Below are positions 1 through 10,464 of a DNA stretch of 64,000 nucleotides, in pieces. The stretch is from assembly GCA_011009095.1 (NCBI GenBank), contig VTPC01090704.1:247032-311031 (forward strand), in the 5' to 3' direction. Within the stretch, counting starts at the first letter, position 1, and each line of letters begins with the position of its first letter. The DNA comes from Ignelater luminosus (Eukaryota; Arthropoda; Insecta; Coleoptera; Elateridae). The notes beneath the pieces are model-generated. The model was not told the origin of the DNA. It saw only the letters and a program-made list of their open reading frames with translations, and ran no database searches. A program made the translations under genes and the position numbers.

Positions 1-694
1 TCATGGGCGTTTTTCTTGCAGCTCGGTTTTTAAACGTTCCAATAACGATGAATAATATGCACCTGTAATAGTTTTACCCTTTTCCAGATAGACGATGAGG
101 ATTATTCCTTGCGAATCCCAAAAGACAGTCGCCATAATCTTTCCGGCCGAAGGGACGGTCTTCGCCTTTTTTGGCGCAGATTCCCCCTTGGTAACCCATT
201 GCTTAGATTGTTCTTTGGTCTCAGGAGTGTAGTGATGTATCCATGTTTCATCCATAGTGACGAAACGACGTTTAAAGTCCTGCCGATTCTTTTGGAACAG
301 CTGCAAACCGTCCCTGCAACACTTCACACGATTTCGTTTTTGGTCAGTCTTGCAGATAGCTTTGTCATGTCCAAATGTTGATGCAAAATATTATGTACCC
401 GTTTATTCGAGATGCCTACAGCATTAGCAATCTCACGCACATTCTGTCATCCATCACCATATCATGGATTTTATCAATGATTTCTGGAGTAGTAACCTCA
501 ACAGGGTGTCCAGAACGTTCAGCGTCATTGGTGCCCATATGGCCACTCCGAAAATTTTGAAACCACTTATAAACTGTTCTAATCGAAGGTGCAGAGTCAC
601 CATAATGTTTATCAAGTTTCTCTTTAGTCTCCTGGAGCGTCTTGCCTTTTATAAAGTAATGTTTAATCAACACACAAAATTCTTTTTCGTCCAT
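1..694 (-). pseudogene. mariner transposase pseudogene (N-terminal two thirds)
   Basis: This encoded a mariner transposase, the nuclear enzyme that cuts the element out and reinserts it at TA. The likely start is the ATG at 692-694, giving MDEKEFCVLIKHYFIKGKT, the usual mariner N-terminus, followed by the helix-turn-helix DNA-binding region (GDSAPSIRTVYKWFQNF). The first frame ends near 416, after a small indel around 425-435. A second break with apparent loss of about 20 bases lies near 350. The frame then resumes and keeps the first catalytic aspartate (codon 250-252) in VTMDETWIHHYTPET and the block FWDSQGIILIVYLEKGKT. It stops at the window edge after ELQEKRP, so the second and third catalytic aspartates are not seen. 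Two frame breaks make it non-functional. Family assignment is secure; the subfamily is not assigned. Confidence 0.88.
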
Positions 695-872
695 TTTTTG
701 AAAATCACTCGACTTCCTCGATTCAAACGAATGCCAAACACAAAGAAATAGACCGATCTGGCTGAAACTTGGAGTGTGTTCTTCCAAGAGATGCTACTAA
801 CTAAACATTACCTCGATATGCGCCAGTAGTGCCATCTCTCTGACTTTGCACGGACTTTTCAAAGGACCCTCG
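1..872 (-). mobile_element. mariner element, partial (cut by window start)
   Basis: The 5' end of a mariner copy lies on the minus strand and its 3' end is outside the window. Read inward from 872, the terminal repeat begins CGAGGGTCCTTTGAAAAGTC and is followed outside by a TA (873-874), the expected mariner target site. The inner region encodes a broken D34D-type transposase. The other terminal repeat is not visible, so total length and target duplication cannot be confirmed. The repeat sequence differs from those of the other four mariners in the window, so this is a separate family. Confidence 0.85.
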
Positions 873-874
873 TA

Positions 875-3020
875 TATCAGAGAAACTGCATCTAATACAA
901 ATTTTTTTGTCATATTCGTTTTTCTCAACCCAAAATTAGTGAGAATTGACTCATGAAGTGAAGGAAACATTAAAAAAATTTTTTTTGTTGGGCAGTGTTA
1001 TTGGAGCAGAGATAGACTTTTCGATTGGCAACGCTTTAAAAGTAAACTTTGGCCACAGCTTGCTCGAAATTTACTTAAACCTGGTTTAATATTAAAATGT
1101 TTAAGACTTCTTGATCCGATTAAGCTTTTTGGCCTGGGCGAGGTTCATAAGCCAATAGGGTCTCTCTGCCAGACTTTACTATTTCACTGTAACTCGTTTT
1201 AGCTTGTTAAACTCTTAATAATGTAACTAAACAAAGTTTTATGAGTTGTGAAAATTGTGATATTTTTACACAACACTAGGAATAAGAAGCAATATAACCA
1301 TAAAATAATCTCCAAGTCCCATAGGATCATTGGTCACTGTAAAAACATTAAAAATGATATTTCTTGAGCAACAGATAGTAACCGTCTTTGGGTTCGAAAT
1401 AGAGGAATTTGCCTAAGATAATAATGTCGAAATAAAAATGACCACCACGAAACTGGTTGGGGAAAATACATTAATAATTTTGGGGATTGCATCTTACAGT
1501 TGGATGAACTATAGAGTAAATTTCTAATCCCTTCTTGTGGATGGGTACCTTTTAGTTTTTGAGCTTTTTCATTATCCTGGTCGTAAATTAGACGGTAGTA
1601 CCTAGAACATTCTTTGCAAAAAAAGACGTTATCTGTTATAACCGCAGAATAATTACTAATTGTAATAGTGCGTAGGGTACGTATATGTCATCTAAGAACA
1701 CGAATAGAATATACAAACTCAAATTTATTTTTCTTGGCCTCAATTGCTATTTTTCCTTCTAAAAGATGCTTAATTCAAAAAAGATTAATTAAAACGGATT
1801 TTTTGCATTGTTGCATTACACGATAAATGCACATTTTGAAAATGTGAAGAAAAAAAACAAATTGCATCAATATTTATTATTATCTCAAATTCGTCGACAG
1901 TTGTGATTTTAAAATAAAATTAAGATAATTACGAAATAGCCGTGTATTTATAATTTTCCTGTATTGTAACCACAATAATCCTTGTACAACAGCAAACTTG
2001 TGAATAAACCCCGAAAACGTGTGGTTTAGGATCCAGCAGTTGGATTCCGATCCATCATGCAGTTATGACAGCTCCTCATTGTGTCGTTTGCCAAATAAAA
2101 TTGTGTAATACATTCAATGATACTGTTTATGCCGCTAAGTAGCGAGACCGGGTGGTATGCTTTGTGAGGATTACAATGAGTGTCATCTCTTGACATGCGT
2201 TAAACTGTTTGTAGAGTTTCCGAATTTAGCACTGACTGACTGACGTGGGGATTTTGAAGCGGCTTCTCTGTTTTCGTTTACCTTTGTTAATATGTTTACT
2301 AGTTATAATGGGTGAACTGAAAATACTGACACCTAAATATTTTAAATGTAACATTGGAAAGTTATTGAAGCTTTTAGTCATGTCCCTTGATATAAAAAAA
2401 AGGAACTACAGATTTATATCAATACAGCTTTTGAATTTTAAAAATATTTGTAGTAGGTATCTTCATAGAACTTCCTTCTTAGAAATATATTATAATTAAT
2501 TTTGTAACACAAAAATACATAAAATATAATCCATGTAATAACCATCAATAAATTAATATTAGTTTACAGAAACGAGCCAGTTGCATAATTACACGGCTCA
2601 GTGTCTTCTATTTTTATTTTGGAACAACGTAGTTCAACCTTAAGGATAGCTTAATATAATATTCAATTTAACTTTAAACTGGGAGACTTTTTGGTAAATC
2701 ATCTCTTTTTCATAAAAATTCTTTCCTAGTGCAACCGTTATCATTTGATGATTATTGATCCATTATTGAAGCAGGATTACAATTCGAATTGCAAGAAATT
2801 GCAATAAAAATTTGAGTATTGACTGCATGATATGAAATGATTTTTATGTATGCAATAAATTAGAAAAGAATTCACTGATTTTGCAGGTTACAACTAATAA
2901 CAACCAATCACAATATCTTGTTCGGATATTTCTTTGATATTTTCAAGTCATTCTTCCATCTTGTTCCAACAGAAGAATTGAGAAACCAAATATCCTGAAA
3001 TTCCTGGATTATGTAACCTT
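875..3020. other. AT-rich stretch without recognisable gene
   Basis: No recognisable protein, RNA gene or terminal repeat is seen. A short CAGT/GACT microsatellite lies at about 2230-2243. A somewhat more GC-balanced patch at about 2030-2210 could be conserved non-coding DNA, but nothing specific supports that. An 84-codon open frame at 2245-2499 starts from GTG-like context, is AT-driven and resembles no known family. Confidence 0.5.
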
Positions 3021-3024
3021 TTAG

Positions 3025-3175
3025 TGTATCTGGAGGGATAGTTTCTCAAAATTGTTGTTTGTTAGCATCATCATCAGTATATCTTTTATGTAACAAAAAC
3101 TCTCGTTATACTTAAGTGGTTCCTTTAGAAGGGGGAAAGAGTCTGCGAATTGTCATGTTTATTGGAGAAAACACT
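3025..3175 (+). repeat. diverged direct repeat, copy 1 (partner 5806-5990)
   Basis: The stretch from GATAGTTTCTCAAAATTGTT to the motif GAGAAAACA realigns with 5806-5990 in the same orientation. Best-preserved blocks are the start (GATAGTTTCT, then TTGTTTGTTA and a CAT/CATT triplet run) and the end (GTGGTT, TTTAGA, GGGAAAGA, GAAAACA). Copy 1 lacks about 25 bases present in copy 2. The two copies bracket the non-LTR retrotransposon pieces, so they may be copies of an element untranslated region. Confidence 0.6.
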
Positions 3176-3397
3176 TGAGAATGCTACTAACAAAATCCAA
3201 AAAAGGCGTAGAAGAAACAGTAGATGTAATCAACGATGAAGAACAATCAGTAGAACAAAACGTACCATCAAATGAAGAGTTTGGAGAAATAATACGAAAG
3301 AGAATAAATCCGCAGAGCAGGTGATATACGCAGTGAGCGTAAGCAAAGAATTCACTATTCAAATCTTGTTTTATCTTCGGCGGAGTCTGTAATTCTG

Positions 3398-3420
3398 TGA
3401 CGTCATGGATTGTATAAAAC
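3398..3420 (+). promoter_or_regulatory. CRE palindrome with nearby TATA-like box
   Basis: A perfect TGACGTCA (3398-3405) is followed within a few bases by TGTATAAAAC (3411-3420), then GCATGCGTCAC. The arrangement resembles a small promoter with a CREB/ATF-type site. It lies about 80 bases before the reverse transcriptase fragment. Chance occurrence is quite possible and no transcript is known here. Confidence 0.2.
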
Positions 3421-3497
3421 CATTTCGCATGCGTCACATGATGCAACAACCAATGTCATGACGCTACCAAAACTGAATACATGATCTAATCACACAA

Positions 3498-3936
3498 ATT
3501 TGGGAAAATGAAACAATGCCTAAAGAATGGAATACCAGGCTAAAAGTGCCAATCTTTAAAAAGGAGTTCTAAAAATTTTCAAAAACTACGGAGGAGTAAC
3601 GCTGCTGAACACAAATATATTTATGAACTTTAAACAAGCTCTTCACGGCTTAAACCGGAATGCAATACTGACTGATGCATGTAACTTAGGAATACTTGAA
3701 AAGTTAATAACATTAATCAAAATGACGATGAAAAACTCAAAAGTCAAAAGAAGTTATGGCAGAAGGAAAGGCATGCAGCGAATTCAAAGTTGGCAAGAGT
3801 ATGAGACAGGGGGATGAATTATTAGCAGTAATAACTATTCAACATTGCATTAGATTGAGTGATGAGGGAGTGCGGAATTAGAAGAAGCATAATAGAAAAA
3901 TCTAAGCAAGTAATTACATACCCAGACGATACAGCC
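3498..3936 (+). pseudogene. non-LTR retrotransposon reverse transcriptase fragment
   Basis: This is the central part of a reverse transcriptase of the RTE-like/invertebrate endonuclease-RT kind, the enzyme that copies element RNA at a nicked chromosomal target. The frame opens with IWENETMPKEWNTRLKVPIF, matching the usual 'IWEEEKMPEEW...CPIHKKGD' block, then passes through NYGGVTLLNT after a frame change. It continues with FKQALHGLNRNAILTDACN (the DFK-AFD block), IKMTMKNSKVK, and a degenerate MRQGDEL. It ends at the catalytic box, which reads YPDD at 3919-3930 where YADD is expected. At least two frame changes are needed and an in-frame stop follows at 3934-3936. Upstream bases from about 3180 may hold the start of the same domain but are too decayed to call. 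A matching C-terminal piece lies at 5352-5740. Confidence 0.8.
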
Positions 3937-3977
3937 TAGCCAAATTTTTTTATTATTTTAAAACTCTCTAAAAAACA

Positions 3978-4330
3978 GACCACCAATGGCGGTACAAGAT
4001 CGAATTTTGTTCTACATTAACCTTTTCAAAGAGCATCAGGCTATGCTCTTCAAAACGGGTTACCTCCGATGGTGCATGATCGAGACAGGGTCAGATTGCG
4101 TTTGCCAAAAATCCACCTGTGGTGGCACAAGGTCAAACTTGGTCCTATATTATTCTTCTTGAAAGAGCATGAGACTGAACCATTCAACTAATCACCTCTG
4201 GTCACCAAAGGTCGAGCTTGCCCTTCATTAATCGTCTTGAAGAAACTACAATCATTGGTTAGGCTGCGCCATCTATTAGTCTTTAACAGAAAGATCAAAA
4301 CGAATAAGGGTCGGATTGCGCCCTTTCACA
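3978..4330 (-). repeat. dispersed composite repeat, locus A (inverted orientation)
   Basis: Read on the minus strand, three to four irregular units carry GCTCTTTGAAAAGGTTAAT, a run like AGAACAAAATTCGATCTTG, and a CCGCCATTGGTGG spacer. Units are seen at about 3980-4034, 4111-4172 and 4194-4246, with a weaker one near 4268-4330. The same units recur on the plus strand at 26.6-27.1, 37.0-37.3 and 40.9-41.1 kb. The segment sits exactly where a non-LTR reverse transcriptase is interrupted. Confidence 0.65.
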
Positions 4331-4389
4331 CTTGTTTCATACAAGATGCGAAGATGCAAAAATCTAAATTTGCTTCAGGGTGCAGTAAG

Positions 4390-5245
4390 TTCTAAAGTTG
4401 GCACTGCAATATCATAATGTAATTCGTAATTTAGAATCAATAATTTGTTGGTTATTTAGTGTCTTCTAGTGTTTTTCTCTGAATCCTCAACGTTTTTCTC
4501 GGGATTCTCAGACATTTAATAACATTTGAAAACCCATATCGATAAGTTCCTAAATTATTTTTGCAACTTAGCAATTGTGTACATTCTAGGCATACTTTTT
4601 GTACAGTTCTTCTGCATTTCGAATGGCACGACGTAATTCGTAATTTTTAACTAATAATCTGTAGGTTATTTAGTATCTTCAAGACTTTAGAGTACATCTT
4701 CAGCGGTTTTCTCTAAATTCTCGGCGTTATTTTTAGTCAAGACACAATCAGCGTAGTATCACGGACTTCTACTACACTTCAAATGGCATGACATAGAGTG
4801 AAACCTAAATTTGCTATACTACTGGAACTACGGGTGTTCAAAATATACAGGTTCTACTTTAATTCGTACTTTAGAACTAATAATCTGTTCGTTATTTATA
4901 GTGTTGAGAGTAGATTTCCAGTGCTCATTTTAAGATTTCCAGACACTACAATCTGCGTAATGCTGTAAATTAGCTAGACTTTCTTACGTTTCGAATGGCA
5001 TGACATAATCTATAATTCCAAACTAATTTAGTGTCTAGGGTGTTTAGAGTAGATCATTATGAAAAGTAATACGTATCTATTAAGTCCTTAAATTCGATTT
5101 GCAACTTTACAATTTTCTGAATTCCAGACGTACTCTTTGTAAACTTATTGTAGTGGCGTGTATAATCTAAAGTCTCTTGTACGTTTAGAATGGTATAACG
5201 TAATACATAATAATTCCAAAGAATAATCTGTTGGTCATTAAGTGC
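4390..5245 (+). repeat. degenerate tandem array, about 150-230-bp units
   Basis: About five diverged units are recognisable by the recurring string GTAATTCGTAATTT, then ACTAATAATCTGT, GGTTATTTAGTGTCTT and AGAGTAGAT. Unit landmarks fall near 4410, 4634, 4860, 5010 and 5200. Most are preceded by a block like CGAATGGCATGACATAAT. Spacing is irregular and identity is low, so this is an old minisatellite or repeated domain of a larger element. No coding potential is seen. Confidence 0.6.
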
Positions 5246-5351
5246 CTGTAGATCAGCGCAGTGCGACGGATTGTCTGACATTTGTTTACCATAGAAAAGC
5301 GCCTTAAAAATACCCCAGCACCTGGGTGGCAACCTAGGAAGCGGAAGTAGT

Positions 5352-5740
5352 GTGACTAGCAGAGACGAAAAAAACCTAAAGAAAATTGAAAGAAACATTA
5401 TAAGGAGAATACATGCCCCAAAGAAGATAATAGAGAGAGAATATCAAAGACTGATGAACCATGAAATAAAAACAATCTTAGAGAATAAAGACATAGTAAA
5501 GTTTATAAAATCACAGAGGTTACCTGGTAGAGGCATATAACCAGAAGAGAAAAAAGTTCAATGTTGAAGAAGTTTACAGACTGGAAACCAGTGGAAACTA
5601 GAACTAGATGAGGACCAAGAATACGGTAGGAAGGCAAAGTAATGCAGAGCATAAGAGTATGGAAATAAGAGTATGGAGAAGACACATTCAGATAACAACA
5701 ACCTAGAGAAATATAGAAAGATATTTTTGTAAGTGGATTG
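5352..5740 (+). pseudogene. non-LTR retrotransposon RT, C-terminal fragment
   Basis: This is the C-terminal end of an RTE-like reverse transcriptase protein. An open frame gives SRDEKNLKKIERNIIRRIHA, then PKKI, REYQRLMNHEI and IVKFIKSQRLPG. These match the conserved tail of invertebrate endonuclease-RT proteins (…FERKILRKI…GPK…RMNHE…DIVKFIKSQRLRW…GH). After about 5530 the frame shifts, and NWKPV-like and RPRTRWE-like remnants follow to about 5740. It shares orientation and family type with the fragment at 3498-3936, from which it is separated by about 1.4 kb of unrelated repeat. It is probably the other half of the same insertion. It is non-functional because it is truncated and frameshifted. 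Confidence 0.8.
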
Positions 5741-5805
5741 ACCACAAAAAAGGGTCTAATCGATTCATAATTGAATTTTCACAATTTCATCAGCATATAT
5801 TATAT

Positions 5806-5990
5806 CTGAAGCGATAGTTTCTTCAAATTCTTGTTTGTTATCATTATTATTGTTTTGAGTAACATCCCTTCTGTAATAAAGCAGAAATGACTGTTGAAAA
5901 ACATAAATTTCTCAGTCGTAGGTGGTTGTCTTTAGACAAAAGGGAAAGAAAATCGGATAAATTTTCATATTTATCGAAGAAAACAGAAAA
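5806..5990 (+). repeat. diverged direct repeat, copy 2 (partner 3025-3175)
   Basis: This aligns with 3025-3175 in direct orientation: GATAGTTTCTTCAAATTCTT, TTGTTTGTTATCATTATTAT, later GGTGGTTGTCTTTAGAC, AAAAGGGAAAGAAAATCGG and CGAAGAAAACAG. It follows the RT tail by about 60 bases, which fits a 3' untranslated region of the same element. Confidence 0.6.
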
Positions 5991-5994
5991 AAAG

Positions 5995-8900
5995 CCAAAA
6001 GTAAAATACACCCTATCGTAATGGAATCCTGACTTAGTTCCTAACGCAAGGGAAATGGTACACTGATCCTACTCACCAACATGACGTATCAGTTGCCTTC
6101 AAAGTCACTTTGTAAACCACCAGACCGCTTTGCAGGTGGTTATCTAGCACTAGGCCTATAGAAAAAAGAATTTATTAAAGCATCTGAAGAAACAGGAATA
6201 AATTACAAGCAGCGAAAAAAGATCAAGAGAGGAAGACGAAGATGGAATGTGAGCGGTAAACAAACTGCAATTTTTGGTTGTTGAAGTTTGGTGGGATAAG
6301 TTATCTGAAGGCAAGTGTGTAGTTTTTGATGTGTTGGCAAGTAGACGAGTAGAAGTTTGAGCAAAGAAGGGTATACACACATGTTCTATGTTTTCGGGCC
6401 TTCAGAATAGAACATTAAGTGTACCAGAATGGCTTATTGAGTGAATTCGGTAATAAAGCTTCCCCAAAGAATTAAATGTACTTTACAGGCATGAAACGAC
6501 ACAGTACAAATGTGGATAAACGCAGTTAGATGATAACTTTGAAATGATCTTGTGTATCGTCTACTACTTTTATGACCCATTGAAGATAATTTTTTTCTCC
6601 TTATTGGTACTGTGGTAGTTTAAAAGAATCACTTAACTATTGCTTAGGCTTGATTTTCAATTGAGAAAGTCAAGCCAATTTCTTGATGTTATCTTGTTCT
6701 TGTCCTGGTCTTGTCTTGAAATATAGAAGAATGACATAAGAAACAAAAGAAGAGATTTTATGAATTTGTTGTTTTGTTCTGGGCTTCTTTCATCCTCGTC
6801 TTGCTTTGATTTCATGATGACGCCAAGACCAAGACGAGAAGTGGCACTAGAAAACTAAGGCAAGACAAAAAATGTAGTAGGAAGACAAGAATTCGTGTTT
6901 CAATAAAATACTAACTTGCGAAGCAGCATTCACGGCACATTAGTATTTCGTTTGAGAAAGGTCGCTCTAGATTGGGAGCAATCAGATAGGTCAACAAAAA
7001 CAAATTCTGTAAATTCGTTATAGTATTACATTATCTTCTTCTTAAACAGTTACCGCTGTCATCCACGGCGCTAGAAATATATTAGAAGTGAATGTAATTT
7101 ATTATTCTTGCAGATTTTGTTTTGACGTTCAAGCAGTAAATATGCAAACCAATTTTGTCCGGGAGCCAAGTTTGTCTACCTCTGATCTACATAAATAATG
7201 ACTGCTAAACTGCTTATTAAAGCTCTGTTTAACTATTACTTTAGTTGAAAGTAATATTACTGATTGTGAGTTTTATATACATAAAAATGTCCGTGAAATC
7301 CTTTTAATCCTTGCGAATCAGCATTCTTTGAACGCTGATAAATTCTTAAGTGAAAAGTTTATTAAACTTTATTTTCCAAAAAGTTGACATATTTAATTTA
7401 AAAAAAAATGCAGTGAGCAATAAGAAGCCTTGCTGTGCGTTGCGAGTTCGTTAAAGCATAAACAATCCTTGTCCGTTGAAAGCGACAAGTGTGATCGAAC
7501 ACTGCGGGAGAGCGCTCACTCCCCACAGCTACCAATAAAATAAAATGATTCCAGTTTTTTCAGGTCCATTATTATAAATTTACGAGTTATTGAAATTTAT
7601 TCAAATATTTTGACAATGTAGGCTCGGGTATCTCCACAATTATTATAAACAAATTACGGTGTTTATAAATCACATTATTTTCATGCTGGTAAAGAACCCG
7701 TTTATGGTTGAACTGGTCAATATTTTCTTGACCGGGTGGACAGTTGTAGCTACTGCTCATTCATTGCTTTGGATTGCTTCAGGTGTTACCACATCCTTTT
7801 TATACCGATTGTGTCTTCGTCCAAAGTCCACATTTAAATTTCTGAATGAAAATTAATTTGTGTAACTTACGACCACACAATGTCAAAACAGATACCTATC
7901 CATAGACTATAAAATTAAATTGCAAACCGGTTGTTGTGAATTTTTTAATACATTGTTTAGAAGTTATCAGCAATAGTAGTTACCTTTTTGTTTTTGAAAT
8001 CAAATAGAAATATCTGAGATATTGCGTAAAGTAAGCAAAATTGGTTGTTAAAATCTAATTGCCAACTTTTACATTGTAAATTATCATTTTTTCTTTCAAA
8101 GAAAATATGCTTTTGTCTCGGAGATTTATTATTGAAACCTGGTTAGATATATAATAATTCTTAAGATACAATCAGTCCATAAAATTCTGTAACCAATTAA
8201 GTCTAATAAAGATTAATTAAGTGTAGATAATTTCTTGCAACCTCTGTTTTATACGTTTATGATTTTATAAATACATAATTCTAGCTAATAGGTTTACAAC
8301 AAAGTTTGCATATACATATTCAAACCAGTGTAAATATATTTATGTATGGTCATATAGTTGCGTTAAAGCGTAAAAGAATACTAAATAAAATTAACTAACC
8401 ACCTACATGCATACCTACCTACCGCGGTGTATGCAATAATAAATGCAAAATGCTGCATCTATACAGCATCGCCGCTGACTTTACTTCGAAACGATTACGA
8501 TTTTAAAATATATAACCATTTTATACAGATTGTGGGCGACGTGCAACCTAAATTGCAACAAATTTGCTGCCATACAGAGTAATTGTTTGTAAATATGGAA
8601 TTTAAATAGCAATGAAACTAATTTCTTTATTTTTTATGTAATCATACTGCAGTTCTTTACAAATGAACCAACCAATGCGTATTTTATTTTCTCTTCAAAG
8701 TTTTCTTCCCATGAAGATATTTTGGCTTTTATATTGATGCAATGAAATAAAAGGTGACTCACAATTGACTGTTGATAAATGGCTTCTAGCCGAAAAAAAT
8801 ATAATCTTTATGAAATTATTACATTAACTATTAAGTAATGAAAAGCTAATAAGTTTTCCTTTGAATAAATTTCCTTCTTAAAAAAAAGCTTGAACTGGAT

Positions 8901-9160
8901 ACATTTTTTTTTGAAAAAATCAAACCTGTAGTTACGAAACCGAAACCCCGCATAATTACTTAAGATGAAATTTCTTTGGTGTTCCGGCTTAAGTAGATTT
9001 TACTGTATGTAGATCGTTTAAAAAATAAGCGGTGGTGCTAAATAGAGATAGAAAAGACACTTTAACATTACACTCTCACTCAAAAAAAGTATAATTCAAA
9101 TACAAATTACGCTTTCCTTTATGTAAATATCAAAAGTCATGTCAAATTGGAATTACCTAG
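5995..9160. other. non-coding stretch without recognisable gene
   Basis: No recognisable gene is seen. CTTGT/ACAAG-rich strings at about 6685-6860 form a loose inverted repeat (GTCCTGGTCTTGTCTTG against CCAAGACCAAGACGAG). Two patches with more GC and CpG lie at about 7430-7530 and 8410-8580 and could be conserved non-coding DNA. Short open frames at 6156-6380 and 7659-7856 resemble nothing known. Confidence 0.5.
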
Positions 9161-9164
9161 CATA

Positions 9165-10459
9165 CGAGGGTTGCTATTTATATTTCTGGCCTAACAATAA
9201 AAAAACAAGTATTTATGATCGAAACTAGTTTTATTGTTTTTCAAAATATTCTCCATTAAAATTGATACACTTTTCCATGCGTTTGAACCAATTTTCGAAG
9301 CACTTTTTCCACTCTGTTTGAGGCAGCTCCAAAATACGCGTTTTGAAACAAAAAACGGCTTCTTCTGGTGTTGAAAATCGTTGACCACGCAGTTAGTTTT
9401 TGATGTACGGGAATAAAAAGAAGTCATTGGGTGCCAAATCAGGGCTGTATGGTGGATGGCCCATCAACTCGACCTTCTGGCTGGTTAAATATTCAATTGT
9501 TTTAGCAGCGGTGTGAGAGCTTGCATTGTCATGATGAAGAATGATTCGCCTCTTCTTTGAAGTTTTCCGAATTTCTCCAATGACTTCTGGCAAACAAATG
9601 GTTGTGTACCATTCAGAGTTGACCGTCTTACGTTGCTTTAACGCCACTGTTGCTACATGACAGGTAATGTCAAAGAAACAGGCAACCATTTGCTTCGATG
9701 TGCTTCTTCCGCGAACAACTTTTGTCGGATTTGGCTCGTCTTGAAAGACCCACACAGTTGATTGCTGTTTTGTTTCGGGGTCATATGCGTAGATCCATGA
9801 TTCGTTACCTGTGCAGCTGTTATACACAGCCTTTGATGCACCTTTCGCAAATTTTTTCAACATTTCAATACACCAGTCGACGCGAGCCTTCTTTTGAGCA
9901 TTGGTCAGGTTATGCGGGATCCAACGGGAACAAATTTTTTTTTACGGCCAAATGATCATGTAATATCTTGTTGATGCTAGTCATACTAATGCCCAAAGAT
10001 GCCTCAATCTCACGGCATGTCACATGATGATCTTGTTTAATCAGTTCACGCACAGCATCGATGTTTTCAGGCACAACGACAGATTTTGGATGGCCTTCAC
10101 GGATTTCGTCCTGGAGTAAACATCGGCCACGTTTGAATTCATTATACCAGTTTTTTACAGTGCTGTAGGATGGAGCTTCATCGTTATATAATGTATTAAG
10201 TTCATTGATGCACTCTTGTCGTGATAATCCACGTCGAAAGTTATGAAAAATAATTGCACGAAAGTGTTCACGGGTCAATTCCATTTTTTACTAGGGAATG
10301 CACTTTTCAATTAACTGCAAACAACACTAATCGCACTCAAATGACAAAATGTTGTGGTTGAGGTTATGTTCAACAATGTAAAGTTTACACCGGAAATGTC
10401 AGCTGACGCCTGGAAACAGTCAGTGTTGCCAAGGCCAGAAATATAAATAGCAACCCTCG
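9165..10459 (-). mobile_element. full-length mariner element with perfect TIRs
   Basis: The 28-bp terminal inverted repeats at 9165-9192 and 10432-10459 match perfectly; they begin CGAGGGTTGCTATTTATATT and end at CTGGCCT. TA dinucleotides flank both ends (9163-9164 and 10460-10461). Total length is 1295 bp, normal for mariner. The single transposase frame is on the minus strand and is broken. Perfect repeats with a damaged gene suggest fairly recent insertion, perhaps mobilised in trans. Confidence 0.95.
9231..10284 (-). pseudogene. mariner transposase pseudogene, full length
   Basis: This is a full-length mariner (D34D) transposase frame with three lesions. It starts at 10284 with MELTREHFRAIIFHNFRRGL and runs through the helix-turn-helix region (SYSTVKNWYNEFKRGR). 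An extra base in the A-run read from 9935-9943 (nine where eight keep frame) truncates the first frame. The reading then continues as MLKKFAKGASKAVYNSCTGN. At the first catalytic position the protein has N where family members have D (TGNESWIYAYDPETKQQ, codon AAC). The second (HHDNASSH) and third (APNDFFLFP) aspartates are intact, with 34 residues between. A TAA follows FPYIKN at about 9393, after which LRGQRFSTPEEAV through GEYFEKQ remain in frame to the natural stop at 9231-9233. Allowing for the extra base, the coding length is 350 codons. The product is inactive on three independent grounds. Confidence 0.93.
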
Positions 10460-10464
10460 TATAT

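Noticed and set aside
6685-6860. CTTGT/ACAAG-rich loose inverted repeat as a possible MITE.
   Set aside because: Low-complexity strings match in several registers; arms are not well defined.
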